50,392 nucleotides of DNA. It comes from Acidimicrobiales bacterium (lineage in GTDB: Bacteria > Actinomycetota > Acidimicrobiia > Acidimicrobiales > Iamiaceae). The position numbers and the translations under genes were made by a program. Below, in pieces: positions 8,413 to 15,326 of this stretch. Below the pieces are notes generated by a model. It searched no databases. It saw only the letters and a list, made by a program, of their open reading frames with translations, and had not been told where the DNA came from. The stretch's first letter is position 1. Each line of letters begins with the position of its first letter. Location: positions 1 to 50,392 of the forward strand of contig JAODBM010000079.1 in NCBI GenBank assembly GCA_025463985.1, read 5' to 3'.

Positions 8413-9330
8413 TCACCTCGACACGAGCTCCCGCAGGAGGTCGTTCGTGCGGCGCAGCGATGCCTTGCGGTCCTCACCGACCGGAAACGCCGCCGCCCAG
8501 AGGTCGGTGGCGCCCGCGTCGAGGAGGGACTGCAGCTGTGCCCGCACCGACGCCTCATCCCCCACGATCGCCGCGTCCGCCGGGCTAGCGGAGCCACCGA
8601 TGGCGAGGATGCGCTGGTAGTTCGCCATCCGTGCGTAGGCGCTCGAATAGGTGACCGCGGCGCTTCGGGCCTCAGCCTCGTCGTCGTGCACCGCGACCGG
8701 CATGCCGGCAACGATCCGTGGCGCCGCCCGGCCTGCCTCGGCGGCCGCCGCACGGATCTTCGGGGCGACGTGGCTCTCGATCGCCTTCGCTGATGCCATC
8801 CACAGCACGGTTCCGTCCGCGACTGCGCCAGCGACTCGCAGCAGCCTGGGACCGAGCGCGGAGACGAGCACTGGGACCGGGTGCGCGGGCGTGACACCGC
8901 GACCACCTGTGTGTGCGACCCAGTCCTCGCCGTCGACGTCGACCGGCGCACCGCTCATCACCCCGGTCAGGATCTGGACGTACTCCTCCGTGCTGCGGCC
9001 GGGGAAGTCATACGAGTAACCGAAGACACCCCGGATCAACGGCTCGTGCGACGGCCCGATCCCGAGCGTGAATCCCGCCCGACCCATGGCGTCGACCACT
9101 GAGGCTGCCCGGTTCGCCTGCAGCAGGGGGTGGCAGGGATACGTCTGCAACACCGCGGTGCCCAGCTCGATACGAGACGTCTCCCGACCTGCGATCGCCA
9201 TGGCAACCAACGGATCCCCGGTCACGACGCTGGCGTACCAGAGCGACGTGAAGCCGTCGGCCTCGGCCTCCTTGGCCTGTCGAACCACCCTGTCGACGGT
9301 CGTCCCGCCTCCCGTCAACCCGATCCGCAT
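8413..9330 (-). CDS. LLM class F420-dependent oxidoreductase (luciferase-like)
   Basis: A 305-residue TIM-barrel enzyme of the luciferase-like monooxygenase superfamily, closest by eye to the TIGR03564 F420-dependent group. It starts MRIGLTGGGTTVDRVVRQAK, then has ADGFTSLWYA, RIELGTAVLQTYPCHP and a GFTLGIGPSH block, the pattern of F420-using members. The ATG at 9330 has AAGGGA five bases upstream. It is divergent from the SnoaL-like gene and lies directly upstream of the TetR gene on the same strand. Substrate unknown; such genes are frequent in actinobacterial steroid and aromatic catabolic clusters. Confidence 0.88.
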   Translation of the reverse strand: MRIGLTGGGTTVDRVVRQAKEAEADGFTSLWYASVVTGDPLVAMAIAGRETSRIELGTAVLQTYPCHPLLQANRAASVVDAMGRAGFTLGIGPSHEPLIRGVFGYSYDFPGRSTEEYVQILTGVMSGAPVDVDGEDWVAHTGGRGVTPAHPVPVLVSALGPRLLRVAGAVADGTVLWMASAKAIESHVAPKIRAAAAEAGRAAPRIVAGMPVAVHDDEAEARSAAVTYSSAYARMANYQRILAIGGSASPADAAIVGDEASVRAQLQSLLDAGATDLWAAAFPVGEDRKASLRRTNDLLRELVSR

Positions 9331-9368
9331 CGCGGTCCCTTCCCCGTTGCCATGGCCCTATGATGCCA

Positions 9369-9378
9369 TACGATCGTA
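9369..9378. promoter_or_regulatory. Candidate operator palindrome in the LLM/SnoaL divergent region
   Basis: TACGATCGTA is a perfect 10-bp palindrome between the divergent starts at 9330 and 9401. Its place between two genes that neighbour a TetR regulator makes it a natural candidate site. Assignment to that TetR protein is inference. Confidence 0.4.
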
Positions 9379-9400
9379 CAACACCCTGTGAGGAGACGAG

Positions 9401-9964
9401 ATGAGCATGGACACGGACCTCGATGAGCTTCGGCGTGACGTCCGGTACCTCACAGACCGAATCGAGATCCTCGATTGCATCGCCCAGCACGCGCGGGGGT
9501 GCGATCGCCACGACGTCGATCTCCTGACGGAGACCTACCACTCAGACGGCGTCGACGACCACGGCACCACCGAGACGGCTGGCTCGGACTATGCCGAGTG
9601 GGCCAACAGCGTGCACGCCGCGACTTCCCTCAACCACCTGCACAACGTGACGACGCACCGCTGCGAGATCGACGGCGACCAAGCGCATGCCGAGAGCTAC
9701 GTGCTCGTCACCCTCCTCGCTCCCGACGCCGCCACTGCCACCGTGATGTGCGGCCGCTACATCGACCGCCTCGAACGACGCCACGGCACCTGGGCCATCG
9801 CCCATCGCACATCCACCGTCGAACTGGCCTTCACCGCCGACGCACGGCTCCTCAAGTCCGAGTTCTTCAGGTCCCAGGGGTACATCAGAGGGAGCCGCAA
9901 CTGCGACGATCTGTCCTACGAGCGGCCCCTGGGGTCCGGCTCCCGCGACCCCGAGCGCTGGTGA
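9401..9964 (+). CDS. Nuclear transport factor 2 / SnoaL-like domain protein
   Basis: A 187-residue protein with a SnoaL_4-like cone fold: an N-terminal helix (LRRDVRYLTDRIEILDCIAQ), then DRHDVDLLTETYHSDGV, HLHNVTTHRCEIDGD and a RYIDRLERRHGTWAIAHRT strand pair. Family members act as isomerases, dehydratases or ring hydroxylase-associated subunits; the reaction here is unknown. The ATG at 9401 has GAGGAG five bases upstream. It is divergent from the LLM oxidoreductase in the decaying catabolic island. The last 15 residues are polar and probably disordered. Confidence 0.82.
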   Translation: MSMDTDLDELRRDVRYLTDRIEILDCIAQHARGCDRHDVDLLTETYHSDGVDDHGTTETAGSDYAEWANSVHAATSLNHLHNVTTHRCEIDGDQAHAESYVLVTLLAPDAATATVMCGRYIDRLERRHGTWAIAHRTSTVELAFTADARLLKSEFFRSQGYIRGSRNCDDLSYERPLGSGSRDPERW

Positions 9965-9979
9965 ACGTGCCACGCGCTC

Positions 9980-10284
9980 TCAGGTCAGCGGACTGCCCTG
10001 GGCCTCGGCGTCCGCTTTCAGCCGTGCGAGCGTGTGCTGGATGCCCTCGTCGAACGCCACAGTGACCTGACAGCGCGCTTCGTGCGTACGACCGCCGGTG
10101 ACGTTGTGCCCGGTGAACCAGGCGCCCTCGGTCGGAGTCGGGCCAAACCCATCGTCCCAGCTCAGCGGGAACCTTCATCAGGCGGGCCAGGTTGCCGCCC
10201 ATGATCTTGCGGACGAGCTCGTCGTTGCTGGCCTCGTTCACCTGGATCTCTTCGATGTAGCTGCGGGGGTCGGCGGCGTGAGCG
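9980..10284 (-). pseudogene. Chimaeric remnant: amidohydrolase C terminus joined to an SRPBCC-like fragment
   Basis: On the minus strand one frame (about 10284 to 10165) reads as the C-terminal helices of a metal-dependent amidohydrolase (DPRSYIEEIQ, then ELVRKIMGGNLARLMKVP). At about 10160 the similarity moves to another frame with the SRPBCC-like pattern WDDGFGPTP, GAWFTGHNVTGG and EARCQVT, and then jumps to a C-terminal helix (IQHTLARLKADAEA) with the middle of the domain absent. Neither part has a start or a complete domain. This indicates at least two deletions joining unrelated catabolic genes. Confidence 0.65.
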
Positions 10285-10361
10285 TCCAGTCAGCGAATGC
10301 CTTACATACGTATAGCATTTTCGGGCAGCATCGCCAGAGTTGATCCCTGACGCCGCGCCCC

Positions 10362-10367
10362 TAGGAT
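10362..10367 (+). promoter_or_regulatory. -10 box before the HhH-GPD gene
   Basis: TAGGAT nine bases before the ATG at 10377, with no ribosome-binding site between them; fits a leaderless or near-leaderless transcript. Confidence 0.45.
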
Positions 10368-10376
10368 TCGCCGTCT

Positions 10377-10955
10377 ATGCAGGGAGATCTTGCCGTCACT
10401 GGCGACCCAACAGCCGACCGGCTCGTCAACGCCGATCCGCTCGCGCTGCTCCTCGGCATGCTGCTCGACCAGCAGGTGCCGATGGAGTGGGCGTTCCGCT
10501 CGCCGGCAACCCTGAAGGGGCGGCTGGGCGACCGCTTCAACCCGGCGGCCATCGCGGCGATGGACCCGGAGGATCTCGTGGCGGTCTTCTGCGAGAAGCC
10601 GGCTCTGCACCGCTATCCCGCGGCGATGGCCCGGCGGGCGCACGAGGTGTGCGTGCACCTGGTCGAGCACTACGACGGTGACGCCGGCAAGCTCTGGAAG
10701 GGCGCCCGCGACGGTCAGGTGCTGTTCGACCGCATCCGCGCCCTGCCCGGGTTCGGCCAGGAGAAGGCGCAGATCTTCCTCGCGCTGCTCGCCAAGCGGA
10801 TGGGCAAGCGACCGGCCGGCTGGGAGCAGGCCGCCGGGCCGTTCGCCGACGGCGAGCCCCGCTCCGTCGCCGACATCTCCTCCCGCGAGGCGTTCGCCGA
10901 GGTCCGGGCCTGGAAGCAAGAGCAGAAGCGTCAGGGCAAGAAGAAGTCCGAGTAG
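10377..10955 (+). CDS. HhH-GPD-type DNA base excision repair protein (TIGR03252-like)
   Basis: A 192-residue actinobacterial protein of the helix-hairpin-helix glycosylase superfamily. It has ADPLALLLGMLLDQQVPMEW near residues 19-38, the pattern that opens this family, and the hairpin LPGFGQEKA at 123-131. The usual HhH-GPD catalytic aspartate context is not obvious, so glycosylase activity is inferred from family only. The lysine-rich C terminus (KQEQKRQGKKKSE) suits nucleic-acid binding. ATG at 10377 lies nine bases after a TAGGAT box. It marks the return to ordinary chromosome after the decayed island. Confidence 0.85.
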   Translation: MQGDLAVTGDPTADRLVNADPLALLLGMLLDQQVPMEWAFRSPATLKGRLGDRFNPAAIAAMDPEDLVAVFCEKPALHRYPAAMARRAHEVCVHLVEHYDGDAGKLWKGARDGQVLFDRIRALPGFGQEKAQIFLALLAKRMGKRPAGWEQAAGPFADGEPRSVADISSREAFAEVRAWKQEQKRQGKKKSE

Positions 10956-10981
10956 CGAGCGGCGGCGGGCGAGCCCCGCGC

Positions 10982-11734
10982 TCACTCGGAGCGGTGGCGT
11001 TCGCGGTCGAGCCAGCCCAGCAGGATCGAGATGGCTCTGGGGTCGTGGCGCAGGTCGTGCGCGGCGCCGGGGATGATGCGCATCTCGCTGCCCCCGTGCG
11101 CGTCGCCGAGCACCCGCGCGTCGAACGAGGGGACCGACTCGTCCTCGGCGCCGTGGAGCACGAGGAAAGGACGGTCGCCCAGGGTTCGGGCGTCGTTCAC
11201 GGGCCGGATCTCGCGCAGCTCGCGGGTCCAGGCGTCGAGCTGCTGCGGGAACGTGGGATCGGTGATGGCGCCGATGTCACGTGCGTGCTGCAGCAGCCGG
11301 CGCGGGTGGTGCGACCAATCGTCGAAGTCGGCCGGGGCCCCGAGCGCGGCCACGCCCTCGACCTCAGGACGCCGGGCGCCCGCGCTCACGCACAGCGCGC
11401 CTCCGGTGCCGAACCCGGCCAGCCACACGCCCCGCGACTCACCCAGCTCCCGCACCCGGACGATCGCGGCGAGCAGGTCGTCGAGCCAGCCGCCGAGCGA
11501 GAAGTTCCCGTCGGAGGTGCCGCAGCCGCGGAACGCGAACGTGAGGACCCGCCAACCCTCGTTGGCGATGCGGTCGGCGAGCTGTGGGAACGACGCCCCG
11601 GCGGCCGCCGAGCCCAACGTGCCGTGCGGGAACCCGTGGCACAGCACGAGCGCGGGCGGACGCGGGGTCGAGGTCGGCGGATGGGCCACGTACGCGGTGA
11701 GGCGCACCGAGCCAGAGCGGAGCTCGGTCTCCAC
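10982..11734 (-). CDS. Alpha/beta-hydrolase fold protein with a non-canonical nucleophile elbow
   Basis: A 250-residue cytoplasmic alpha/beta-hydrolase. HGFPHG at 33-38 is the oxyanion-loop region, LVLHGAEDES (191-200) carries the acid D198, and PGAAHDLRH carries H226. The nucleophile elbow reads GFGTG at 107-111, with glycine 109 where Ser, Asp or Cys is expected and threonine 110 beside it. It may therefore be a non-catalytic fold or use another residue. The start is GTG at 11734, 14 bases after the stop of the 76-residue gene upstream, so the two probably share a transcript. Confidence 0.82.
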   Translation of the reverse strand: METELRSGSVRLTAYVAHPPTSTPRPPALVLCHGFPHGTLGSAAAGASFPQLADRIANEGWRVLTFAFRGCGTSDGNFSLGGWLDDLLAAIVRVRELGESRGVWLAGFGTGGALCVSAGARRPEVEGVAALGAPADFDDWSHHPRRLLQHARDIGAITDPTFPQQLDAWTRELREIRPVNDARTLGDRPFLVLHGAEDESVPSFDARVLGDAHGGSEMRIIPGAAHDLRHDPRAISILLGWLDRERHRSE

Positions 11735-11748
11735 CGGTCAGGTCGACG

Positions 11749-11979
11749 TCACGCGTCGGCGTCTTCGCGCGACGCGGCAGCGCGGCACTGCGTGCACAGC
11801 CGGTAGCCCCGGTTGCGGGCCTCGGGCAGCGTGTCGGGCCCGAACGAGAGGTACGTTCGTGCGTCCATGAGCTCGGCGATCGCGTCGGCGTGATCGTCGG
11901 CGTGGTCGAGGTCGTGGACGACCCAGGTGCGCTTGTCTCCGACCCAGCGGCTGTGCTCGAAGCGGGTGGGGCGTTCCAT
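11749..11979 (-). CDS. Small hypothetical protein (76 residues) with a CxxC pair
   Basis: Not recognised as a named family. The protein is acidic and histidine-rich in the middle (HDLDHADDHADAIAEL) and ends with LCTQCR, a CxxC that could bind metal or be redox active. The ATG at 11979 lies eight bases after a TACCGT box, so the transcript is probably leaderless. It precedes the alpha/beta-hydrolase gene by 14 bases. It may be conserved in related actinomycetes, but I cannot check this. Confidence 0.65.
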   Translation of the reverse strand: MERPTRFEHSRWVGDKRTWVVHDLDHADDHADAIAELMDARTYLSFGPDTLPEARNRGYRLCTQCRAAASREDADA

Positions 11980-11987
11980 GGCGGCAC

Positions 11988-11993
11988 ACGGTA
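11988..11993 (-). promoter_or_regulatory. -10 box of a leaderless promoter
   Basis: TACCGT on the minus strand, eight bases before the ATG at 11979. Confidence 0.5.
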
Positions 11994-12026
11994 GGCCACC
12001 CCAGCCACGCTCCGGTAAAGCGCGAG

Positions 12027-12145
12027 CACGGGGAGCCCCGAAGGACTCCCCGTGCCAGTTCGCTGAAGGAACCTGGATTCCGTTGCTACCGGGTGGGACC
12101 AGCTCCCGGCCGGTGGTCCAGGGGTGACTGGTGGGATTTCACCAG
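12027..12145. other. Cluster of stem-loops in a 320-bp intergenic region
   Basis: Three clear inverted repeats: CACGGGGAG/CTCCCCGTG (12027-12035 with 12046-12054), GGACCA/TGGTCC (12096-12101 with 12114-12119) and CTGGTG/CACCAG (12128-12133 with 12140-12145). They follow the 14-codon ORF on the minus strand and precede the 76-residue gene. No T-run follows the strongest hairpin on either strand, so a classical intrinsic terminator is not evident. The region could be a structured 3' UTR or leader, or a small RNA. Confidence 0.5.
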
Positions 12146-12162
12146 CAGGCCCAGCAAGCCGC

Positions 12163-12207
12163 TTAGCGGCCAGCCACCTCCGAAGTCCCGTAAGAACAAT
12201 CGTTCAA
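12163..12207 (-). CDS. Candidate 14-codon ORF behind an extended Shine-Dalgarno
   Basis: TTG start at 12207, TAA at 12163-12165, encoding LNDCSYGTSEVAGR (initiator Leu read as Met). Nine bases separate the GGAGG core from the TTG. The ribosome site matches the 16S rRNA tail almost along its whole length (see 12211-12226), far stronger than any other in this window. It follows the 145-residue membrane-protein gene on the same strand and is followed by stem-loops. It could be a leader peptide or a very small protein. No function is claimed. Confidence 0.45.
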   Translation of the reverse strand: MNDCSYGTSEVAGR

Positions 12208-12210
12208 GTT

Positions 12211-12226
12211 GGACCACCTCCTTTCT
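12211..12226 (-). promoter_or_regulatory. Extended Shine-Dalgarno sequence
   Basis: AGAAAGGAGGTGGTCC on the minus strand differs at one base from the full complement of the typical 16S rRNA 3' tail (AGAAAGGAGGTGATCC). It decides the TTG start of the 14-codon ORF. Confidence 0.7.
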
Positions 12227-12299
12227 TCGGTCCCGTCATCCAACCACAGCCAGAGGCGATTTCGCACCCGGATTGCGACCCTTTTTCGGACCGGGCGGG

Positions 12300-12737
12300 T
12301 CAGGCCGCTGGGGAGTCGGGGTCCTCCGGGCCGGCCGCCTCGGGGCCGAGCGCACCGATGGCCGCCAGGTAGCGCAGCCGGGAGTCCAGCACGGCGACCA
12401 CGGCGGCATCGGAGAGGTCCCGCCGCTCGGCCTCGGCCGCGGCGAGGATGCGCGCGATGGCGGCGTCCTCGTCGACCACCTGGATGCCGCTCGCGTCGTC
12501 GCTGGTCGCTTCTTCCAGCAGGTCGACGTCGCGCTGCAGGACCCAGCGCACGTCGCCGTGGCTGATCTGCGACGCCACCTCGACCGGCAGGTCGTCGGCG
12601 ATGAACTCGACGGCCTCCTCCAGCTCGAACACGGCCGAACGGGGCCGGGCCGCGAGCGTTCCGGTCTCCCGGCCGAGCACCACGAGCCCGATGCCGACCA
12701 CGAGCAGCGCGGCGAGGACCACGAACAGCCAGATCAC
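12300..12737 (-). CDS. Membrane-anchored hypothetical protein, 145 residues
   Basis: One N-terminal transmembrane helix (residues 2-21, LFVVLAALLVVGIGLVVL) anchors an acidic cytoplasmic domain of about 120 residues beginning RPRSAVFELEEAVEFIADDL. It resembles a conserved but uncharacterised actinobacterial family; I do not know a function. The GTG at 12737 lies seven bases after a TACCCT box, so it is probably leaderless. It lies just downstream of the secreted glucosaminidase gene (15 bp gap) on the same strand. The C terminus is proline/alanine rich. Confidence 0.75.
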   Translation of the reverse strand: MIWLFVVLAALLVVGIGLVVLGRETGTLAARPRSAVFELEEAVEFIADDLPVEVASQISHGDVRWVLQRDVDLLEEATSDDASGIQVVDEDAAIARILAAAEAERRDLSDAAVVAVLDSRLRYLAAIGALGPEAAGPEDPDSPAA

Positions 12738-12744
12738 ACGGCGG

Positions 12745-12750
12745 AGGGTA
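12745..12750 (-). promoter_or_regulatory. -10 box of a leaderless promoter
   Basis: TACCCT on the minus strand, seven bases before the GTG at 12737. It lies in the 15-bp gap after the glucosaminidase stop. Confidence 0.5.
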
Positions 12751-12752
12751 CG

Positions 12753-14018
12753 TCAGCGAGGAAGCAGCAGCGCGTGGCGGGGGAGCGCGTACGCCACGAT
12801 CTGCGAGTAGATGCCCATGACGATCGGGCCGTAGTTGGGCGCCGTGGCCCACTTCTTGGTGAGGTCGCCCCAGGTCGGGCAGCAGCCCCGGGGGCCGTGC
12901 AGCCGGCTGTCGACCAGCGGGTTGACGTAGACCGGACTGGCGATCGCGTACGACTTCAGCAGCTGGATCTGCGCCCGGACGCCGAGCATCGGCGACGGGA
13001 ACGCGAAGCCGCCGGCGCAGGTGTCGCAGTGCCCGATGCCCGAGTAGTTGTTGTAGGCGACGCTGTCGTGGTTGGTGAAGCCGCCGGTCTCGAGCACCGC
13101 TTGGGCGAACGCGATGTCGCCGCGGATGCCCTCCTGGCGGCCCTCGTCGATGAACCACTTCGCGAACTCGGTGATCGGCGTCGGCAGCGCCGAGTGGTAG
13201 GTGCTCCCGAGGAACCAGCCCGCGAGGTCCTCAGGGGTCAGCACGGGGTCGCCGACGATGGGGACGCCCAGCGGCACCGTCTGCACACCCGCGCCGGCGG
13301 CGGACCGCAGCCGGTTGCGCGCCGCCTGCTGGTCGACGAGCGCCTGGAACCGTCGCGCCTCGGCCTCGGCCTTGATGCGTTGACGGTCGGCCGCGGCGGC
13401 GGCGGCGTCATCGGCCGCCTGCTGGGCCTGCGTCAGCCGGAGGTTGGCGGCCTCGAGGCGACCTTGGGCGCCGCCCCGCGCCGCCCGAGCGCTGCGCAGC
13501 CGAGCCACCTGGTTCTTGAGCATCTCGTCGAACATGATCGCCACCCCGCCCTTGGGGTCGGTGGTGTCGCCTCGCAGCAGGTCGCCGAGCCGGTCGAGGC
13601 TCGTGTTGCCGCCCGAGACGTAGGCCTGCGTCGACAGCCCGCGCAGGCGCAGCCGCTCCTCCGCGACGTGCCGCTCCGCGACCACCAGGGCACGGCTCGC
13701 GGCAGCGGCTCGGGCCGCCTCCTGATCGCGCTGGGCGATGGCCAACATCTGCGTCACCGCGGCCTGCTTGGCGGCGTCGCCCGAGGCGAGCAGCTCGAAG
13801 GCCGCGGCGTCGGCCGCCCGGTCGGCCGTCTGGACCAGCCCGATCACATCGTCGGGCGACGGCGGCGAGGGCGGCGCCTGCACGACGGCGCTCGGGTGCG
13901 GGTCGGCCATCGCGGGTCCGGCCGTGCCGAAGGCGGCGATGGCGGTCGCGCACGCCAGCACGATCGCCGCGGGGCGCGGCGATCGACGCTGGCGTCGTGT
14001 GAGCGATGGCGCGGGCAT
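12753..14018 (-). CDS. Secreted coiled-coil glucosaminidase (peptidoglycan hydrolase)
   Basis: A 421-residue exported cell-wall hydrolase. It has a signal peptide (residues 1-38, basic start, hydrophobic core, AMA cleavage site), an alanine-rich coiled coil at about 60-235 like the regulatory coils of PcsB/RipA-type enzymes, and a C-terminal glucosaminidase domain at about 280-421 (lysozyme-like fold). The likely catalytic acid is E310 in AQAVLETGGF; NNYSGIGHCDTC contributes a cysteine pair, C331 and C334, which could form a disulfide outside the cell. Expected reaction: hydrolysis of glycan strands next to N-acetylglucosamine. The ATG at 14018 is chosen because it gives a complete signal peptide. 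Confidence 0.88.
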   Translation of the reverse strand: MPAPSLTRRQRRSPRPAAIVLACATAIAAFGTAGPAMADPHPSAVVQAPPSPPSPDDVIGLVQTADRAADAAAFELLASGDAAKQAAVTQMLAIAQRDQEAARAAAASRALVVAERHVAEERLRLRGLSTQAYVSGGNTSLDRLGDLLRGDTTDPKGGVAIMFDEMLKNQVARLRSARAARGGAQGRLEAANLRLTQAQQAADDAAAAAADRQRIKAEAEARRFQALVDQQAARNRLRSAAGAGVQTVPLGVPIVGDPVLTPEDLAGWFLGSTYHSALPTPITEFAKWFIDEGRQEGIRGDIAFAQAVLETGGFTNHDSVAYNNYSGIGHCDTCAGGFAFPSPMLGVRAQIQLLKSYAIASPVYVNPLVDSRLHGPRGCCPTWGDLTKKWATAPNYGPIVMGIYSQIVAYALPRHALLLPR

Positions 14019-14076
14019 CGGTGCTCTATCGGCCGAGGAGCCCCCGGGTTGAAGCCTGGCGCCGCGGCGCCGACGG

Positions 14077-15192
14077 TCAGATGCCGATGCGCTGGGCCAG
14101 CAGCTCGCGGTGGTAGGTCGGATCACCGAACAGGAGCTCCGACGACTTGGCCCGCTTGAAGTAGAGGTGCGCCGGGTGCTCCCACGTGAAGCCGATCCCG
14201 CCGTGGATCTGGATGTTCTCGGCCGCGGCGTGGAAGTACGCCTCCGAGCAGTACGCCTTGGCCAGCGAGGCCACCGACGGCAGCTCGTCGTTGAGCTCGG
14301 CGGCGCACCAGCCCGCGTAGTAGGCGGCGGACTTGGCCGACTCGACCTCGAGCAGCATGTCGGCGCACTTGTGCTTGATGGCCTGGATCGAGCCGATCGG
14401 CCGGCCGAACTGCACGCGGTCCTTGGCGTACTGCACGGCCATGTCGAGGCACGCCTGCCCGCCACCGACCTGCTCGGCGGCCAGGGCCACCGCAGCCAGG
14501 TCGAGCACCTGCTCGAGCACCGACCAGCCGGCGCCATCGGTCCCGATCAGCGTCGCGGGCGTGGCGGACAGCTCGACCTTGGCCTGCTTGCGGGTCTGAT
14601 CCATGGTCGAGAGCGCCGTGCGGGTGAGGCCGGCGGCACCGGCGTCGACCTTGAAGAGGCTCACCCCCGCGTCCGTGCGGGCCGCGACCAACAGCAGGTC
14701 GGCGGTGTGCCCGTCGAGCACGAACATCTTGGTCCCCTCGAGCGTCCATCCATCACCGCTCTTCGTGGCGGTGGCGGTGATCCCCTGCTCGTCCCAGCGG
14801 CCGTTCTCCTCGGTGAAGGCGAGCGTGGCGATGGTCTCGCCGCTCGCGATGCCCGGGAGGAGATCCTTCTTCGCGGCGTCGTCGCCGGAGTGGATGAGCG
14901 TGTTGGCGGCCAGGACCACCGACGAGAAGTAGGGGGCGCACAGCAGCGCCCGGCCCATCTCCTCGAGCACCACGATCAGCTCGATGTAGGAGTACCCCGA
15001 CCCGCCGAACTCCTCTGGGATGATCAGGCCCTGCAGGCCGAGCTGCTCGGCCATCTGCGACCACACCGCGGGGTCGTAGCCGCTCTCGGTGTCCATCTGC
15101 TCGCGCACGGCGGCCTCGGACGACTTGTTGTCGAGGAACTGCCGGACGATGCGGCGCAGCTCTTCCTGGTCCTCGCTGAAGGCGAAGTTCAC
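14077..15192 (-). CDS. Acyl-CoA dehydrogenase
   Basis: FAD-dependent alpha,beta-dehydrogenation of an acyl-CoA, with electrons passed to ETF. The 371 residues show the N-terminal helical domain (FSEDQEELRRIVRQFLD), LIIPEEFGGSGYSYIEL, the FAD-contact strand TLAFTEENGRWD, RVQFGRPIGSIQAIKHKCAD and the C-terminal IQIHGGIGFTWEHPAHLYFK. The chain resembles FadE-type acyl-CoA dehydrogenases used in branched or steroid side-chain catabolism; the substrate is not predictable. The GTG at 15192 (MNFAFSEDQE) has AAGGGG eight bases upstream. A family A palindrome begins 25 bases upstream of the start. Confidence 0.93.
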   Translation of the reverse strand: MNFAFSEDQEELRRIVRQFLDNKSSEAAVREQMDTESGYDPAVWSQMAEQLGLQGLIIPEEFGGSGYSYIELIVVLEEMGRALLCAPYFSSVVLAANTLIHSGDDAAKKDLLPGIASGETIATLAFTEENGRWDEQGITATATKSGDGWTLEGTKMFVLDGHTADLLLVAARTDAGVSLFKVDAGAAGLTRTALSTMDQTRKQAKVELSATPATLIGTDGAGWSVLEQVLDLAAVALAAEQVGGGQACLDMAVQYAKDRVQFGRPIGSIQAIKHKCADMLLEVESAKSAAYYAGWCAAELNDELPSVASLAKAYCSEAYFHAAAENIQIHGGIGFTWEHPAHLYFKRAKSSELLFGDPTYHRELLAQRIGI

Positions 15193-15216
15193 GGGATGGT
15201 CCCCTTGAGAGATCGG

Positions 15217-15268
15217 CGAATGTGGAGTGGAAGCGGTCGCCATCACGACCGCTTCCACTCCACATTCG
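15217..15268. repeat. Family A palindromic repeat, copy 1
   Basis: Perfect 23-bp inverted repeat, arms 15217-15239 and 15246-15268, with a 6-base loop. The arm contains GGAGTGGAAGCGGTCG. Copies 2 and 3 (44972 and 50113) have GGAGTAG in one arm and CTACTCC in the other, so both arms changed together. This copy is in a divergent region, so it is not simply a terminator. Confidence 0.95.
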
Positions 15269-15299
15269 CGGGGGTGGTGGGGGCGGCGCAGGTCGAGGC

Positions 15300-15318
15300 G
15301 TGTACACCTGCGTACACT
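15300..15318 (+). promoter_or_regulatory. VapBC operator and -10 region
   Basis: GTGTACAC at 15300-15307 and CGTACAC at 15311-15317 are two related half-sites. The second overlaps TACACT (15313-15318), a -10 box eight bases before the antitoxin GTG. This is the layout expected for autorepression by the antitoxin complex with a leaderless mRNA. Confidence 0.5.
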
Positions 15319-15326
15319 CAGCGCTC

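Noticed and set aside
12081-12110. T-box antiterminator-like stretch (GGGTGGGACC) on the plus strand
   Set aside because: No specifier loop or terminator is seen and there is no plus-strand gene downstream.
12205-12226. Plus-strand resemblance to the 3' end of 16S rRNA (GGACCACCTCCTTTCT)
   Set aside because: Only the anti-SD stretch matches; upstream sequence is unlike helix 45. It is better read as an extended Shine-Dalgarno on the other strand.
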